Positions 17,883 to 27,097 of a stretch of 64,000 bases of DNA are shown piece by piece. This DNA is from Nakamurella sp040546275. Lineage in GTDB: Bacteria > Actinomycetota > Actinomycetes > Mycobacteriales > Nakamurellaceae. The notes under the pieces were generated by a model, which saw only the letters and a program-made list of their open reading frames with translations, ran no database searches and was not told the DNA's origin. The translations under genes and the position numbers were made by a program. Location: assembly GCF_040546275.1 (NCBI RefSeq), contig NZ_JBEPNO010000016.1, positions 1 through 64,000 on the forward strand, read 5' to 3'. Each line of letters opens with the position of its first letter. Positions within the stretch are counted from its first letter, which is position 1.

Positions 17883-18708
17883 CAACCCTCCCGCCAAGAA
17901 GCGGAACCCCTCCACCAGGCTCAAGAACACCGGCCGGATCAACCCGGGCGACCTCGAATTCGACTCGGGCGACGACGCCAACGCCGAGGGGGTCCGCCTG
18001 CAGAAGGTGCTGGCCGCTGCCGGTGTCGCCTCGCGCCGCAAGGCCGAGGAACTGATCAAGCTCGGCCGGGTCAAGGTCGACGGCGTCGTGGTCAAGGAGA
18101 TGGGTCTGCGCATCGACCCGGACAACGCCGTGGTGCACGTGGACGGCAACCGGATCGTGGTCCGCGAGGACCAGGTCTACCTGGCGCTGAACAAGATGCC
18201 CGGCATGCTGTCCACCATGTCCGACGAGCTCGGCCGGCCGCACATCGGCCAGCTGCTGGTCGACCGTCCGGAGCGGCTGTTCCACGTCGGACGGCTCGAC
18301 ATGGATTCCGAGGGTCTGCTGCTGCTGACGAATGACGGTGAACTGGCCCACCGGCTGACGCACCCGTCCTACAGCGTCATGAAGACCTACATGGCCGAGA
18401 TCCCGGGCCCGGTCCCGCGCGATCTTGGTCGGCGCCTGCGCGCCGGGATCGAACTGGACGACGGCATCGCCAAGATCGACCACTTCGACGTGGTCGACCT
18501 GCACGCCGGCCGCGCGGTCGTCGAGGTAGTGCTGCACGAGGGCCGCAAGCACATCGTCCGGCGGCTGCTCGGCGAGGTCGGCCACCCGGTGTCGCGGCTG
18601 GTACGCACCAAGATCGGTGACGTGCAGCTCGGGCACCAGCGTCCGGGCACCCTGCGCAAGCTGAACCCGGTCGAGATCGCCCTGCTGTACAAGGCTGTCG
18701 GCCTATGA
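17875..18708 (+). CDS. rRNA pseudouridine synthase, RluB/RsuA family
   Basis: This 277-residue enzyme isomerises uridine in rRNA. After a basic disordered start of about 40 residues comes an S4 domain (VRLQKVLAAAGVASRRKAEE), then the RsuA/RluB catalytic domain with Asp142 in GRLDMDSEGLLLL. Position and architecture match Rv1711. The 23S position equivalent to E. coli U2605 is the likely target, based on family only. The ATG at 17875 lies inside scpB; cmk overlaps its stop by 4 bp. Confidence 0.92.
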   Translation: MNDNPPAKKRNPSTRLKNTGRINPGDLEFDSGDDANAEGVRLQKVLAAAGVASRRKAEELIKLGRVKVDGVVVKEMGLRIDPDNAVVHVDGNRIVVREDQVYLALNKMPGMLSTMSDELGRPHIGQLLVDRPERLFHVGRLDMDSEGLLLLTNDGELAHRLTHPSYSVMKTYMAEIPGPVPRDLGRRLRAGIELDDGIAKIDHFDVVDLHAGRAVVEVVLHEGRKHIVRRLLGEVGHPVSRLVRTKIGDVQLGHQRPGTLRKLNPVEIALLYKAVGL

Positions 18709-19439
18709 GCCGGGGCGGCAGCCGGACCAGCGGTGAGAGATCAGGCGAGGCAGGCACTTTCATCATCGCGATCGATGGCCCATCGGGGACGGGCAAGTCC
18801 ACCGTCGCGCGTCGGGTGGCCGCCGCGCTCGGGGCCGGCTACCTGGATACCGGGGCGATGTACCGCATGGTGACGTTGGCCGTGCTGCGCGCCGGGGTCG
18901 ATCCGGTGGACTCGACGGCGGTGGTCGAGGTGCTCGAGGGGCTCAACTTCTCCTCGCCGCAGGGGCCGGGCCACCAGGCCCACATCCTGCACGGCGTGGA
19001 CGTCAGCGACGAGATCCGCGGGCAGGACGTCACTCTCGCGGTGACGCCGGTGTCGGCGAACCCGTCGGTGCGGGCCTGGCTCTTCGATCGGCAGCAGCTG
19101 CTCGCACATTCGGGGCGAATGGTGGTGGAGGGCAGGGACATCGGGACGGTGATCGCGCCCGAAGCCGACCTGAAGATCTACCTGACGGCCGATGCGGCCG
19201 AGCGCGCCCGTCGTCGGCATACCCAGAACGTCGGTGCAGCAGCCGGTTCGCACGTGTCGGGACTCGATCTCGCGGCGGTGGCCCAGGATCTCGAGCGCCG
19301 CGACACCCACGATGCCACCCGAGCCCATGCTCCGCTCCAGGCAGCGGCTGACGCAGTGGTGCTCGATTCGTCCTCGCTCGAATTGTCCGAGACGGTCGAC
19401 GAGGTGCTGGAACTGGCCCGGTCCCGGGGCATCCGATGA
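18705..19439 (+). CDS. cmk: Cytidylate kinase
   Basis: Cmk phosphorylates CMP and dCMP to the diphosphates. The 244-residue protein has the P-loop GPSGTGKST at 25-33, the DTGAMYRMVTLAVL motif typical of CMP kinase near 48-61, and the VVEGRDIGTVIAPEADLKIYL segment near 142. It is ATGA-coupled to rluB before and plsC after, as in Rv1711-Rv1713. Confidence 0.94.
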   Translation: MSRGGSRTSGERSGEAGTFIIAIDGPSGTGKSTVARRVAAALGAGYLDTGAMYRMVTLAVLRAGVDPVDSTAVVEVLEGLNFSSPQGPGHQAHILHGVDVSDEIRGQDVTLAVTPVSANPSVRAWLFDRQQLLAHSGRMVVEGRDIGTVIAPEADLKIYLTADAAERARRRHTQNVGAAAGSHVSGLDLAAVAQDLERRDTHDATRAHAPLQAAADAVVLDSSSLELSETVDEVLELARSRGIR

Positions 19440-20122
19440 GGTGGTGGCACCTCGGTGGTGATGACGACCCGACGCCGGAGTCTGCCGGCCACAAGGGCAT
19501 GGACCGCGGGCGCCGCATCGGTATTGCGCTGTCGCTGCTGATGTACCGGCAGCGGGTGACGGGTGCCGGACGGGTGCCCGCGACCGGCCCACTGGTCGTC
19601 GTCGCGAACCACTCGAACTTCTTCGACGGTCCGGTGCTCTTCGGCGCGCTGCCGCGCCGGGTCTCGTTCCTGATCAAGGCGGAGGCGGTGACCGGTCCGA
19701 TGGGCTGGTTGCTGAGGAACGTCGGACAGTATGCGATCCACCGCGACGTCCCGGACCGGAAACCGTTGCTGGATGCGCTGTCCCAGCTGAAGGCCGGCGG
19801 GGCGATCGGAATCTTCCCGGAAGGCACCCGCGGTGACGGCACGGTGCAGAACATCTCCGGCGGTGCCGGTTGGCTGGCCACCAGGGCCGGAGCGGCCGTC
19901 CTGCCGGTGGCCGTCCGCGGTACCGCGCGGCCCGACGGTTCCCGCCGGCGGTTCCGGCCGCCGGTGCGCGTGCTGATCGGTGACCCGTTCCCCATCCCGG
20001 CCGGCGCCGGCAGGAAAGCCGTCGACGCCGCCACAGACCTGATACGAGATCGGTTGTCCTCGCTGGTGATCCAGCTCGACAAGGCGATCAGCAGCACCAC
20101 GAATGAGAAGGCAAAGAAATGA
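19436..20122 (+). CDS. 1-acyl-glycerol-3-phosphate acyltransferase family protein (PlsC-like)
   Basis: The 228-residue protein has the acyltransferase motifs NHSNFFD (block I, HX4D, about 55-61), a block II Arg region (AIHRDVPDRKP) and FPEGTR (block III, about 126-131). It would acylate lysophosphatidate or a related glycerophospholipid at the inner face of the membrane. There is no clear transmembrane helix, so it is probably peripheral. It is inserted between cmk and der with 4-bp overlaps, an arrangement seen in a number of actinobacteria. Acceptor specificity cannot be read from the sequence. Confidence 0.88.
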   Translation: MRWWHLGGDDDPTPESAGHKGMDRGRRIGIALSLLMYRQRVTGAGRVPATGPLVVVANHSNFFDGPVLFGALPRRVSFLIKAEAVTGPMGWLLRNVGQYAIHRDVPDRKPLLDALSQLKAGGAIGIFPEGTRGDGTVQNISGGAGWLATRAGAAVLPVAVRGTARPDGSRRRFRPPVRVLIGDPFPIPAGAGRKAVDAATDLIRDRLSSLVIQLDKAISSTTNEKAKK

Positions 20123-21579
20123 CTGAATTCAGCGAGGGCAAGGCGTTCAGCGACGGTATTGCGGAGTCGGCTGCGGGCGACGGCATCTGGACCGAGGAGT
20201 CGGAATTCGCCGGCTGGGAGAACGACATCGACGGCGAAGGCGAAGGGGGACCGGTCGTCCCGGCCCCGACGCTGGCCATCGTCGGCCGGCCCAACGTCGG
20301 GAAGTCGACGTTGGTCAACCGCATCATCGGCCGCCGCGAGGCCGTCGTCCAGGACATCCCCGGAGTCACCCGGGATCGCGTGTCCTACGACGCGCTGTGG
20401 GCCGGACGCCGGTTCACCGTGGTCGACACCGGCGGTTGGGAGCCCGACGCGCAAGGTATGGCCGCCGAAGTCGCGCTGCAGGCCGAACGGGCGATGAAGA
20501 CCACCGACGCCGTGCTGGTGGTGGTGGACGCCTCGGTCGGCGCCACCCACACCGACGAGGCCATCGCGAAGGTACTCCGCCGGTCCAAGGTGCCCGTCAT
20601 CCTGGTGGCGAACAAGGTCGACGACGAGCGCACCCTCGCCGACGCTGCCGCGCTGTGGAACCTCGGGCTCGGCGAGCCGTGGCCGGTGTCCGCGTTGCAC
20701 GGCCGCGGATCGGGTGACCTGCTCGACGCGATCATGGCGGCCATGCCCGAGGCTCCGTCCGAGTTCGCCGCGAACCAGGGCGGCCCGCGACGGGTCGCGC
20801 TGCTCGGTAAGCCCAACGTCGGTAAGTCCTCCCTGCTGAACAAGCTGTCGGGCGAGTCGCGCTCGGTGGTCGACTCGGTCGCCGGGACCACCATCGACCC
20901 GGTCGACTCGCTGGTCGAACTGGACGGCGAGATCTGGCGTTTCGTCGACACCGCGGGCCTCCGCAAGCGGGTGCACCAGGCCAAGGGCATGGAGTTCTAC
21001 GCGTCGCTCCGGACGCAGTCCGCGCTGGAATCGGCCGAGGTCGCGGTCGTGCTGATCGACTCGTCCTCGCCGCTGTCCGAGCAGGACCAGCGGGTGATGA
21101 CGATGGTGATCGAGTCCGGCCGGGCGCTGGTGATCGCGATGAACAAGGCCGACCTCGTCGACGGCGACCGTCGTGAGGAGATCGAACGTGAACTGGACCG
21201 CGACCTCAACCGGGTGCAGTGGGCCGAGGTCATCAACATCTCCGCCAAGACCGGCCGGGCCGTCCACCGGCTGGCGCCGGCGCTGCGAACCGCGCTCGAC
21301 TCGTGGGACAAGCGGATCCCGACCGGACAGCTGAACAACTGGCTCGGCACGCTGATCCAGGGCACCCCGCCGCCGGTGCGCAGCGGCAAGCAGCCGCGGG
21401 TGATGTTCGCGACGCAGGCCGGCAACCGCCCGCCGACGTTCGTGCTGTTCACCACCGGTTTCCTCGAGGCCGGCTACCGCCGGTTCATCGAGCGTCGTCT
21501 CCGCGAGGACTTCGGCTTCAAGGGCTCGCCGGTCCGCGTCAACGTCCGCGTCCGGGAGAAGCGCGGCGCCAAGAAGTAG
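20119..21579 (+). CDS. der: Ribosome biogenesis GTPase Der (EngA)
   Basis: Der is an essential double-G-domain GTPase needed for 50S assembly. The 486-residue protein has G1 motifs GRPNVGKST (about 56-64) and GKPNVGKSS (about 231-239), switch motifs with IPGVTRDR and VAGTTIDP, NKVD and NKAD guanine-specificity motifs, and a C-terminal KH-like domain ending in a Lys/Arg tail. An acidic N-terminal extension of about 50 residues is present. It is the last gene of the coupled run from parA and converges on the FetB-like gene with 7 bp between the stops. Confidence 0.96.
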   Translation: MTEFSEGKAFSDGIAESAAGDGIWTEESEFAGWENDIDGEGEGGPVVPAPTLAIVGRPNVGKSTLVNRIIGRREAVVQDIPGVTRDRVSYDALWAGRRFTVVDTGGWEPDAQGMAAEVALQAERAMKTTDAVLVVVDASVGATHTDEAIAKVLRRSKVPVILVANKVDDERTLADAAALWNLGLGEPWPVSALHGRGSGDLLDAIMAAMPEAPSEFAANQGGPRRVALLGKPNVGKSSLLNKLSGESRSVVDSVAGTTIDPVDSLVELDGEIWRFVDTAGLRKRVHQAKGMEFYASLRTQSALESAEVAVVLIDSSSPLSEQDQRVMTMVIESGRALVIAMNKADLVDGDRREEIERELDRDLNRVQWAEVINISAKTGRAVHRLAPALRTALDSWDKRIPTGQLNNWLGTLIQGTPPPVRSGKQPRVMFATQAGNRPPTFVLFTTGFLEAGYRRFIERRLREDFGFKGSPVRVNVRVREKRGAKK

Positions 21580-21586
21580 ATCCGGT

Positions 21587-22336
21587 CTACTCCGGCAGCA
21601 CTGCGCCGCCGGCGGGCAGGAGGCCGGCGGCGATCAGTTCGACCGTGACGGCCACTGCGATGGACTGGACCAGCAGCAGAGCCACCAGGACGAGCACCTG
21701 GGTGGCGCCGGCCTGCCAGGGCGAGGCGCCGGCCAGCAGGACGCCGACGAAGGCGCCGGGCAGTGTCACCAGACCGACGGTCCTGGTCTGGTCCATCCCG
21801 GGGATCAGCGCCAAGGCGGCGGCGGGGCGAGCCACCAGGATCACCGCGTCCCGCCGCAGGAAACCGAGCGAGAGTGCCGCCTCGTACTCACCTCTCCGCG
21901 ACGTCAGCTCTTCCGCGGTGCGGCGGCCGGCCAGCGAGGTGGCCGTCATGGCGCCGCCGATCAGGATGCCGGCGCTGGGCAGCACCGCGACGGGGTGCAG
22001 CGGGACGACGGTGCTGGCCAGGATCAGCGTGAGCGTCGGGAGCAGGCCGGCCAGGATCGGCACCACCGCCCACCAGGATCGGAGCCGCAAGGACCCGGTG
22101 ATCCGCTTCGCGGAGGTCCCGCCGCCGACGACCGTCATCAACGTCAGGAACGCCGCAGTCAGCCACCATGACCGGAGGACGAACCCGATGATGAGCGAGA
22201 CGGCGGCCAGTTGGACGATGGCACGGGCGACGGCGATCAGGGTGTCCCGGGCCCGCCCCAGCTCGAGCAGCTTGACGATCAGCGCGGCCGCAGCGGCGAT
22301 CACCACGAGGAGGACCGCGAGCAGCGGGCCGATCAT
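21587..22336 (-). CDS. UPF0014 / FetB-family membrane permease
   Basis: The 249-residue integral membrane protein has about seven hydrophobic helices and fits the UPF0014 family (E. coli FetB, formerly YbbM), whose members pair with an ATPase (FetA) in metal or iron-stress export. Characteristic segments are ELGRARDTLIAVARAIVQL at the start and the cytoplasmic stretch LSLGFLRRDAVILVARPA. No ATP-binding partner is next to it in this window, so the partner must be elsewhere. It is convergent with der. Confidence 0.8.
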   Translation of the reverse strand: MIGPLLAVLLVVIAAAAALIVKLLELGRARDTLIAVARAIVQLAAVSLIIGFVLRSWWLTAAFLTLMTVVGGGTSAKRITGSLRLRSWWAVVPILAGLLPTLTLILASTVVPLHPVAVLPSAGILIGGAMTATSLAGRRTAEELTSRRGEYEAALSLGFLRRDAVILVARPAAALALIPGMDQTRTVGLVTLPGAFVGVLLAGASPWQAGATQVLVLVALLLVQSIAVAVTVELIAAGLLPAGGAVLPE

Positions 22337-22442
22337 GACGGTGTTCAGCGCATCTCCTCGTGAGTCCGGCCCGGGGCGTGCGGGCGGTCCGGACCATCAT
22401 GCGCGCTGCGGTAGTCTGGTCAGGCCCGGCATGCCGGGCGGC

Positions 22443-22516
<74 letters not shown>

Positions 22517-22520
22517 CTAG

Positions 22521-22556
22521 GCCGCAACGACTCTCACTCAGAGTGGTTGCGGCTTT
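22521..22556 (+). terminator. Terminator after tRNA-Pro
   Basis: GCCGCAAC (22521-22528) pairs with GTTGCGGC (22546-22553), and the inner ACTCT pairs with AGAGT around CACTC. TTT follows. It lies four bases after the tRNA and could also serve the minus-strand gene ending at 22662, though its U-tract is on the plus strand. Confidence 0.8.
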
Positions 22557-22661
22557 CGTCGTTCTGGCCCGGACCATCCGGACGCTCCAGCGCAGCCGAC
22601 GGAAGTTCCCGTCGGCCGCGCTGGTCCGGATGCTCATTCAACAGAACGTCCCGCTTGCTGA

Positions 22662-25600
22662 TCAGCCGACCGGGTCGGCCAGCACCTCCAGCCGGCTGAT
22701 CCGGACGAAGCCGTCCGAGGCACCCGGCGCAGCACTGGTCATCGTCAGGCGGAGTTGGGTGGTGTTCACCGGGTCGAAGGCGAAGACCGTCGGGTCGCCG
22801 GCGGCCGCCCCCGGGGTGGTGGTGAGCCCGGTGACCGCAGACCAGGCCGCACCGTCCCAGAACTGGACCTGGGTGGTTTGCGGTGCCGCGTACCTGCCGG
22901 CGGTGACGGTGAAGGCAGCGGTGGCCGAGGACACCGTGTGGGCCGCCGGCCAACTGACCGACACCCAGTCAGCGGCATTCGCCTTGCTGACCGCCGGCAG
23001 CAGCGCGGTCGCCGACTTGTTGTAGTAGTTCGACCAGGCGGTGGTGGCCGAGTCATCCAGCAGCGCAGCCGGAACGGTGTCGCCGGCCCCGGAGTAGCTG
23101 GCGTCCGCGCTCGATTCGAACGCCGAGCCTTGGCTCGCGATATCGGTAGGGGCGCCGGCCGCGACCACCTCGATCCGGGCGCTGGCCCGGTAGTGGGTGC
23201 CGACGAGCTTCCCGGTGACGGTGACGGTGTGTCCGGCGGTGAGATCCGTTGCCGCGGGGCGGTTCCATTCTACGGCTGTGTCCGCCTGGTAGCCATCGGT
23301 GTAACCGACCCGGATGGTGCCGGGCAGCAACGGCGCCACCCCGACCACCGTCGTTCCTGCGTACCAGCCGATGTCCTGCACGTCGTAGACCGTCACCACC
23401 GCCGTAGCGGCAAGCTTCGACCCAGTGACCTTGCCGATGATCCGGTGGGTACCCGGCTCCGCCCAGCTGCCCGTCTTCTTCCAGACCACCGGCAGCGCGC
23501 TCGTCCTGCCGTTGGCGGCGACCGCGGTGATCTTCTTCGGCAGCGTCGGCGTGCCGCCGATGGCGACACGCACGTGCACCGGTTGAATGCCGACCGTGGC
23601 CTCGGAGCTGGTTCTGGTCGGGAAGATCGTGGTCGACTGCGGAGTCAGGTTCGCTCCGGTGACCGTCACCGTGATCGGCTCCGCCGAGCCGTTGGATTGC
23701 ACGATGGCCAGTGCCTTGCCGTTGAAGGCCGAACGATCGGAGGACTTGTAGTTCTCGGCGCTCTCCTGCCGACCGTTGTCCAGCCCGACCAGGGTGCCGC
23801 CACCGGTGACCGAGAAGTGCAGGGGGTCATCGGCATCGGGAACCATGGTGCCGGCCTTGTCGACGACATCGACGGTGATGTAGGACAACGACCTGCCGTC
23901 GGCCGGGATCGCGGCCCGGTCGGGAGTCAGGCTCGTGGTGGTCGCCCTGCCCGCAGTGGTCAGCTTGTCGGTCGCGATCACCTTGCCGTTCCTGGTGGCG
24001 ACCGCCTCGAGCGTTCCGGCCTCGAACGGCACGTTCCAGGCGAGGTGCAGCTTGCCGGTGCTGCCGTTCGGGCTGGTGTAGCTGCCGCCGGGGAAGGTCT
24101 TGTCGTCGCCGGTCGGTTCGGTGGTTTCCAGATAGCTGCGGCCGTCGGTCGTGGTTTTGTGGTCGAAGGTCCGGACGCCGAGAGACTTGCCGTTGAGGAA
24201 GAGCTCCACGGTGTCGGCGTTTGAGTAGGCCCAGACCGAGACCGGCTGCCCCGGCTGGTAATCCGTCCAGTTCATCGGCAGCAGGTGCACCATCGGTGTA
24301 GGCGACCACTGGCTCTGGAACAGGTAGAACATGTCCTTGGGGAAGCCCGCAGTATCGACCGCCCCGAAGTAGGACGACTTGACGGGGAACACGTCGTAGG
24401 GGGTCGGCTCGCCGATGTAGTCGAAGCCCGACCACAGGAATTCGCCGAGGAAGTACTTGCGGTCGCGGTCCTTCTTGAGTCCGTACTCGCCGCTCATCGT
24501 CCAGGACGCAAGGTTGTTGTCGTAGGACGACGCATTGCGCTTGCCCGGCGTGTAGTTCTCACCGGTGTTCGGGTAGGCCGGGTCCTGGTAGGAGCCCCGG
24601 GTCGAGGTCTCGGAGGAGGACTCCGACTCGAACAGGAACTTCGTGGGGAATGCGGCGTGCAGCGCATCCACCGACTTGGCGGTGTTGTAGTTCAGACCGA
24701 GACCATCCAGGTTGTTCAGGATCTGGGCGGTCGCCGAGGTGGGCGATGGCACCGAACGGTACTTGTCCGAGCCGATGACCACGGGCCGGGTGTCGTCCAC
24801 TGCCTTGATATCCGCGATCAGCTTCTTGGAGATGGTCAGCCCGGCGGCGCTGGTGGAGTCGGGGATCTCGTTGCCGATCGACCACAGGATCACCGACGGC
24901 GAATTGCGGTGCGCGTACACCATCTCCTTGATGTCGGAGTCGCTGTTCGCGTCGAAGAACCGGCCGTAGTCGTAGGTGCGCTTGGGGGTGTGCCAGGTGT
25001 CGAACGCCTCCACCATCACCACGATGCCCATCTCGTCGCAGAGCTGCATGATCTCCGGCGAGGGCGGGTTGTGCGAGGTGCGGAAGGCGTTGACGCCCAT
25101 GTTTTTCATGATCGTCAGTTCGCGGCGCAGCGCGTCCATGTTGGTCGCCGAGCCCAGCGCCCCCTGATCGTGGTGCAGGTCGACACCCTGCAGCTTGAGG
25201 TGTTTGCCGTTGAGAGTCATCCCCTGGTTCGGGTCGATGTCGTAGTAGCGGAAACCGAAGGACGTGGTGGTGCTGTCCACTGTCGCGCTGCCGACCTTGA
25301 CGTCGGTTCGGACCCGGTACAGGTACGGATCTCCGGTCGACCACAGGTGCGGCCTGCTCACCGGAATGGTGGCCGGCACGGTCTGCTGTCCCACCGGCAG
25401 GGTGAACTTCGACGAGGCCTTGCCGACCGGCTTCCCGGTGGCATCCAGCACAGTGGTGACGACAGTGGTTGCGGCGTTGCGCTTCCCGTCATTCGAAATG
25501 GTGGTCTCGACGTGCGCGACCCCACGGCGTTGGGCGAGGTCGGCCTCCAGCGTCGGGGTGGTGACATACGTTCCCCAGCGGGCGACGTGTACCGGGGCGG

Positions 25601-26330
25601 TGACGGTCAGGTGGGTGTTGCGGTAGATGCCGCTGCCGGAGTACCACCGGCTGCTCGGCAGCTTGTTCTGCACCTTGACCGCGATCACGTTGGGGGTGCC
25701 GCCGGTATGGGCCAGCGTGGTCAGATCGACGCTGAAGCCGGTGTACCCGTAGGGGTGGGCTGCAGCCAGTGTGCCGTTGACGTAGACAGACGAGTCCATG
25801 TAGACGCCGTCGAACTCGACCGTGATCTGCTTTCCGGCATCGGCCTTCGGGAGGGTGAAGGTCTTGCGGTACCAGCCGAGACCACCCTGCAGGAAGCCGG
25901 TGCCGCTGTCGGTGCCGGCCTCGGCCACCGGGTCGAGGCCGATGCTCCAGTCGTGCGGGAGCTTGACCGCATCCCAGGTGGTGTCGTCGTAACCCGGGTC
26001 GGCCGCCCGTGCGTACGCCCCGGTCGGATCGGTGATGTCCTGGGAGTTGACGAGGGCAAACCGCCAGTCGTCGTTGAAGCTGACGGTGCGGGTGCCGTCG
26101 TCGAGGGTGCCCTGGATCTTGTCCGACCCGGCCGGCTGCGGTGCAACGGCGGCGACAGGCGCCGACGTCGCTACCGCGAGGCCTGCGGAGGCCTGGGCGG
26201 CCTGACCCGGTGGGGCTGCGGCCGAGGGTTGCGCTCCAAGCGGGACCAGTAGTCCCGCCGCCAGAAAAAGGGCGAACGTGGCTGCAAGGCGACGTCGGAC
26301 CGGACGGGCTCGGCGATCAGCGTTGACCAA
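22662..26330 (-). CDS. Secreted glycoside hydrolase family 2 beta-galactosidase, multidomain
   Basis: The TTG at 26330 is preceded by GGAGG six bases upstream and starts a classical signal peptide (basic RRARPVRRR, then LAATFALFLAAGLLV, then an Ala-rich cleavage region), giving 1222 residues. An ATG at 26387 would add 19 residues ahead of the signal. GH2 domains follow in order: sugar-binding jelly-roll, immunoglobulin-like, and TIM barrel with acid/base Glu in LWSIGNEIPD and nucleophile Glu in FLGEFLWSGFDYIGEP. Two more Ig-like modules of the Big_4 type and a C-terminal F5/8-type (discoidin) carbohydrate-binding domain complete it. It probably releases beta-linked galactose from extracellular glycans. 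It stands alone, with no sugar transporter or regulator beside it. Confidence 0.9.
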   Translation of the reverse strand: MVNADRRARPVRRRLAATFALFLAAGLLVPLGAQPSAAAPPGQAAQASAGLAVATSAPVAAVAPQPAGSDKIQGTLDDGTRTVSFNDDWRFALVNSQDITDPTGAYARAADPGYDDTTWDAVKLPHDWSIGLDPVAEAGTDSGTGFLQGGLGWYRKTFTLPKADAGKQITVEFDGVYMDSSVYVNGTLAAAHPYGYTGFSVDLTTLAHTGGTPNVIAVKVQNKLPSSRWYSGSGIYRNTHLTVTAPVHVARWGTYVTTPTLEADLAQRRGVAHVETTISNDGKRNAATTVVTTVLDATGKPVGKASSKFTLPVGQQTVPATIPVSRPHLWSTGDPYLYRVRTDVKVGSATVDSTTTSFGFRYYDIDPNQGMTLNGKHLKLQGVDLHHDQGALGSATNMDALRRELTIMKNMGVNAFRTSHNPPSPEIMQLCDEMGIVVMVEAFDTWHTPKRTYDYGRFFDANSDSDIKEMVYAHRNSPSVILWSIGNEIPDSTSAAGLTISKKLIADIKAVDDTRPVVIGSDKYRSVPSPTSATAQILNNLDGLGLNYNTAKSVDALHAAFPTKFLFESESSSETSTRGSYQDPAYPNTGENYTPGKRNASSYDNNLASWTMSGEYGLKKDRDRKYFLGEFLWSGFDYIGEPTPYDVFPVKSSYFGAVDTAGFPKDMFYLFQSQWSPTPMVHLLPMNWTDYQPGQPVSVWAYSNADTVELFLNGKSLGVRTFDHKTTTDGRSYLETTEPTGDDKTFPGGSYTSPNGSTGKLHLAWNVPFEAGTLEAVATRNGKVIATDKLTTAGRATTTSLTPDRAAIPADGRSLSYITVDVVDKAGTMVPDADDPLHFSVTGGGTLVGLDNGRQESAENYKSSDRSAFNGKALAIVQSNGSAEPITVTVTGANLTPQSTTIFPTRTSSEATVGIQPVHVRVAIGGTPTLPKKITAVAANGRTSALPVVWKKTGSWAEPGTHRIIGKVTGSKLAATAVVTVYDVQDIGWYAGTTVVGVAPLLPGTIRVGYTDGYQADTAVEWNRPAATDLTAGHTVTVTGKLVGTHYRASARIEVVAAGAPTDIASQGSAFESSADASYSGAGDTVPAALLDDSATTAWSNYYNKSATALLPAVSKANAADWVSVSWPAAHTVSSATAAFTVTAGRYAAPQTTQVQFWDGAAWSAVTGLTTTPGAAAGDPTVFAFDPVNTTQLRLTMTSAAPGASDGFVRISRLEVLADPVG

Positions 26331-26905
26331 GGCAAACCTCCACAAATGGGAATGACGTGCGGTGACCGTATCGTCACGTGTAGACATAGGTCAACAGATC
26401 CGAACAGGTTTCTATCAGAGTCGGTTTCGAACTCGACATTTTAGGACAAATACCGTCAAAGATTTCGGCGTCGGTTCCCGGGCCTGCGCGGGGAGAGCGA
26501 CTGTCGCGACCCGGCGACCACACCGAATCTGCTTCGACCCGGCGACCATGTCGAACCTGCTTCGACTCGGCGGCCCTGGGCCCGACGTGCGAAGCGAGGC
26601 AACCCGGCGCGGTGCACACCGATGGTCGGTAAACCCATCGCCGTGGACAGCGGATCGTAGTCAACTGAGTGCGTGGAGCTATATTTGACGGCCGATCCCC
26701 GGTCGGGTTCACAGCACGCTGTGGAGTCTTGGGGTCTGGTCGGGAGGTCGGATGGACGTCGCCGAACCCGGTCGCCGCAGACTGGATCGAACCGGTCCGG
26801 GGGTAGCCGAGCCGGAATCCCATCGCTCCCCGGACCCGTTGGCCGACATCGGTTTCGGTGCGGATGGTGCCGAACCGAGGCGAAGTCTCCAGCCGCTGGT
26901 CTGCC

Positions 26906-27097
26906 TCAGATCCGGCCGCCGGCGCCGACTCGCGTCTGGAAGAAGAGGGGCCGCCCGCTAGTGCCGACCGACAGGGCGATCAGGACCATCAGCGGGACGA
27001 TCACCGGGATGCTCAAGACGGTCAACGCGAGGTCCGCGCACCGTTTCACCCGCTCGCCGGAGCGACCGCTCCGCCGGCTGATCGGCAACCAGGGCAA
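26906..27097 (-). pseudogene. Remnant of a bacterial sugar transferase (polyprenyl-phosphate sugar phosphotransferase)
   Basis: A 63-codon fragment reads ERVKRCADLALTVLSIPV, then IVPLMVLIALSV, then GRPLFFQTRVGAGGR. This is the membrane helix and following signature that begin the catalytic domain of WbaP/ExoY-type enzymes, which transfer sugar-1-phosphate to undecaprenyl phosphate. A stop codon follows directly; the usual KFRTM and DELPQ motifs cannot be found in any frame downstream, and no intact frame precedes it. The fragment is therefore read as a decayed gene. It hints that an exopolysaccharide gene once lay here. Confidence 0.55.

Noticed and set aside
19030..21267. 745-codon minus-strand open frame opposite cmk-plsC-der
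   Set aside because: It is a shadow of high-GC codon use in three certain genes, with no domain of its own. The same applies to minus-strand frames at 4170-6107, 11630-13282, 38964-40838 and 41503-43965 and the plus-strand frame at 24285-26252.
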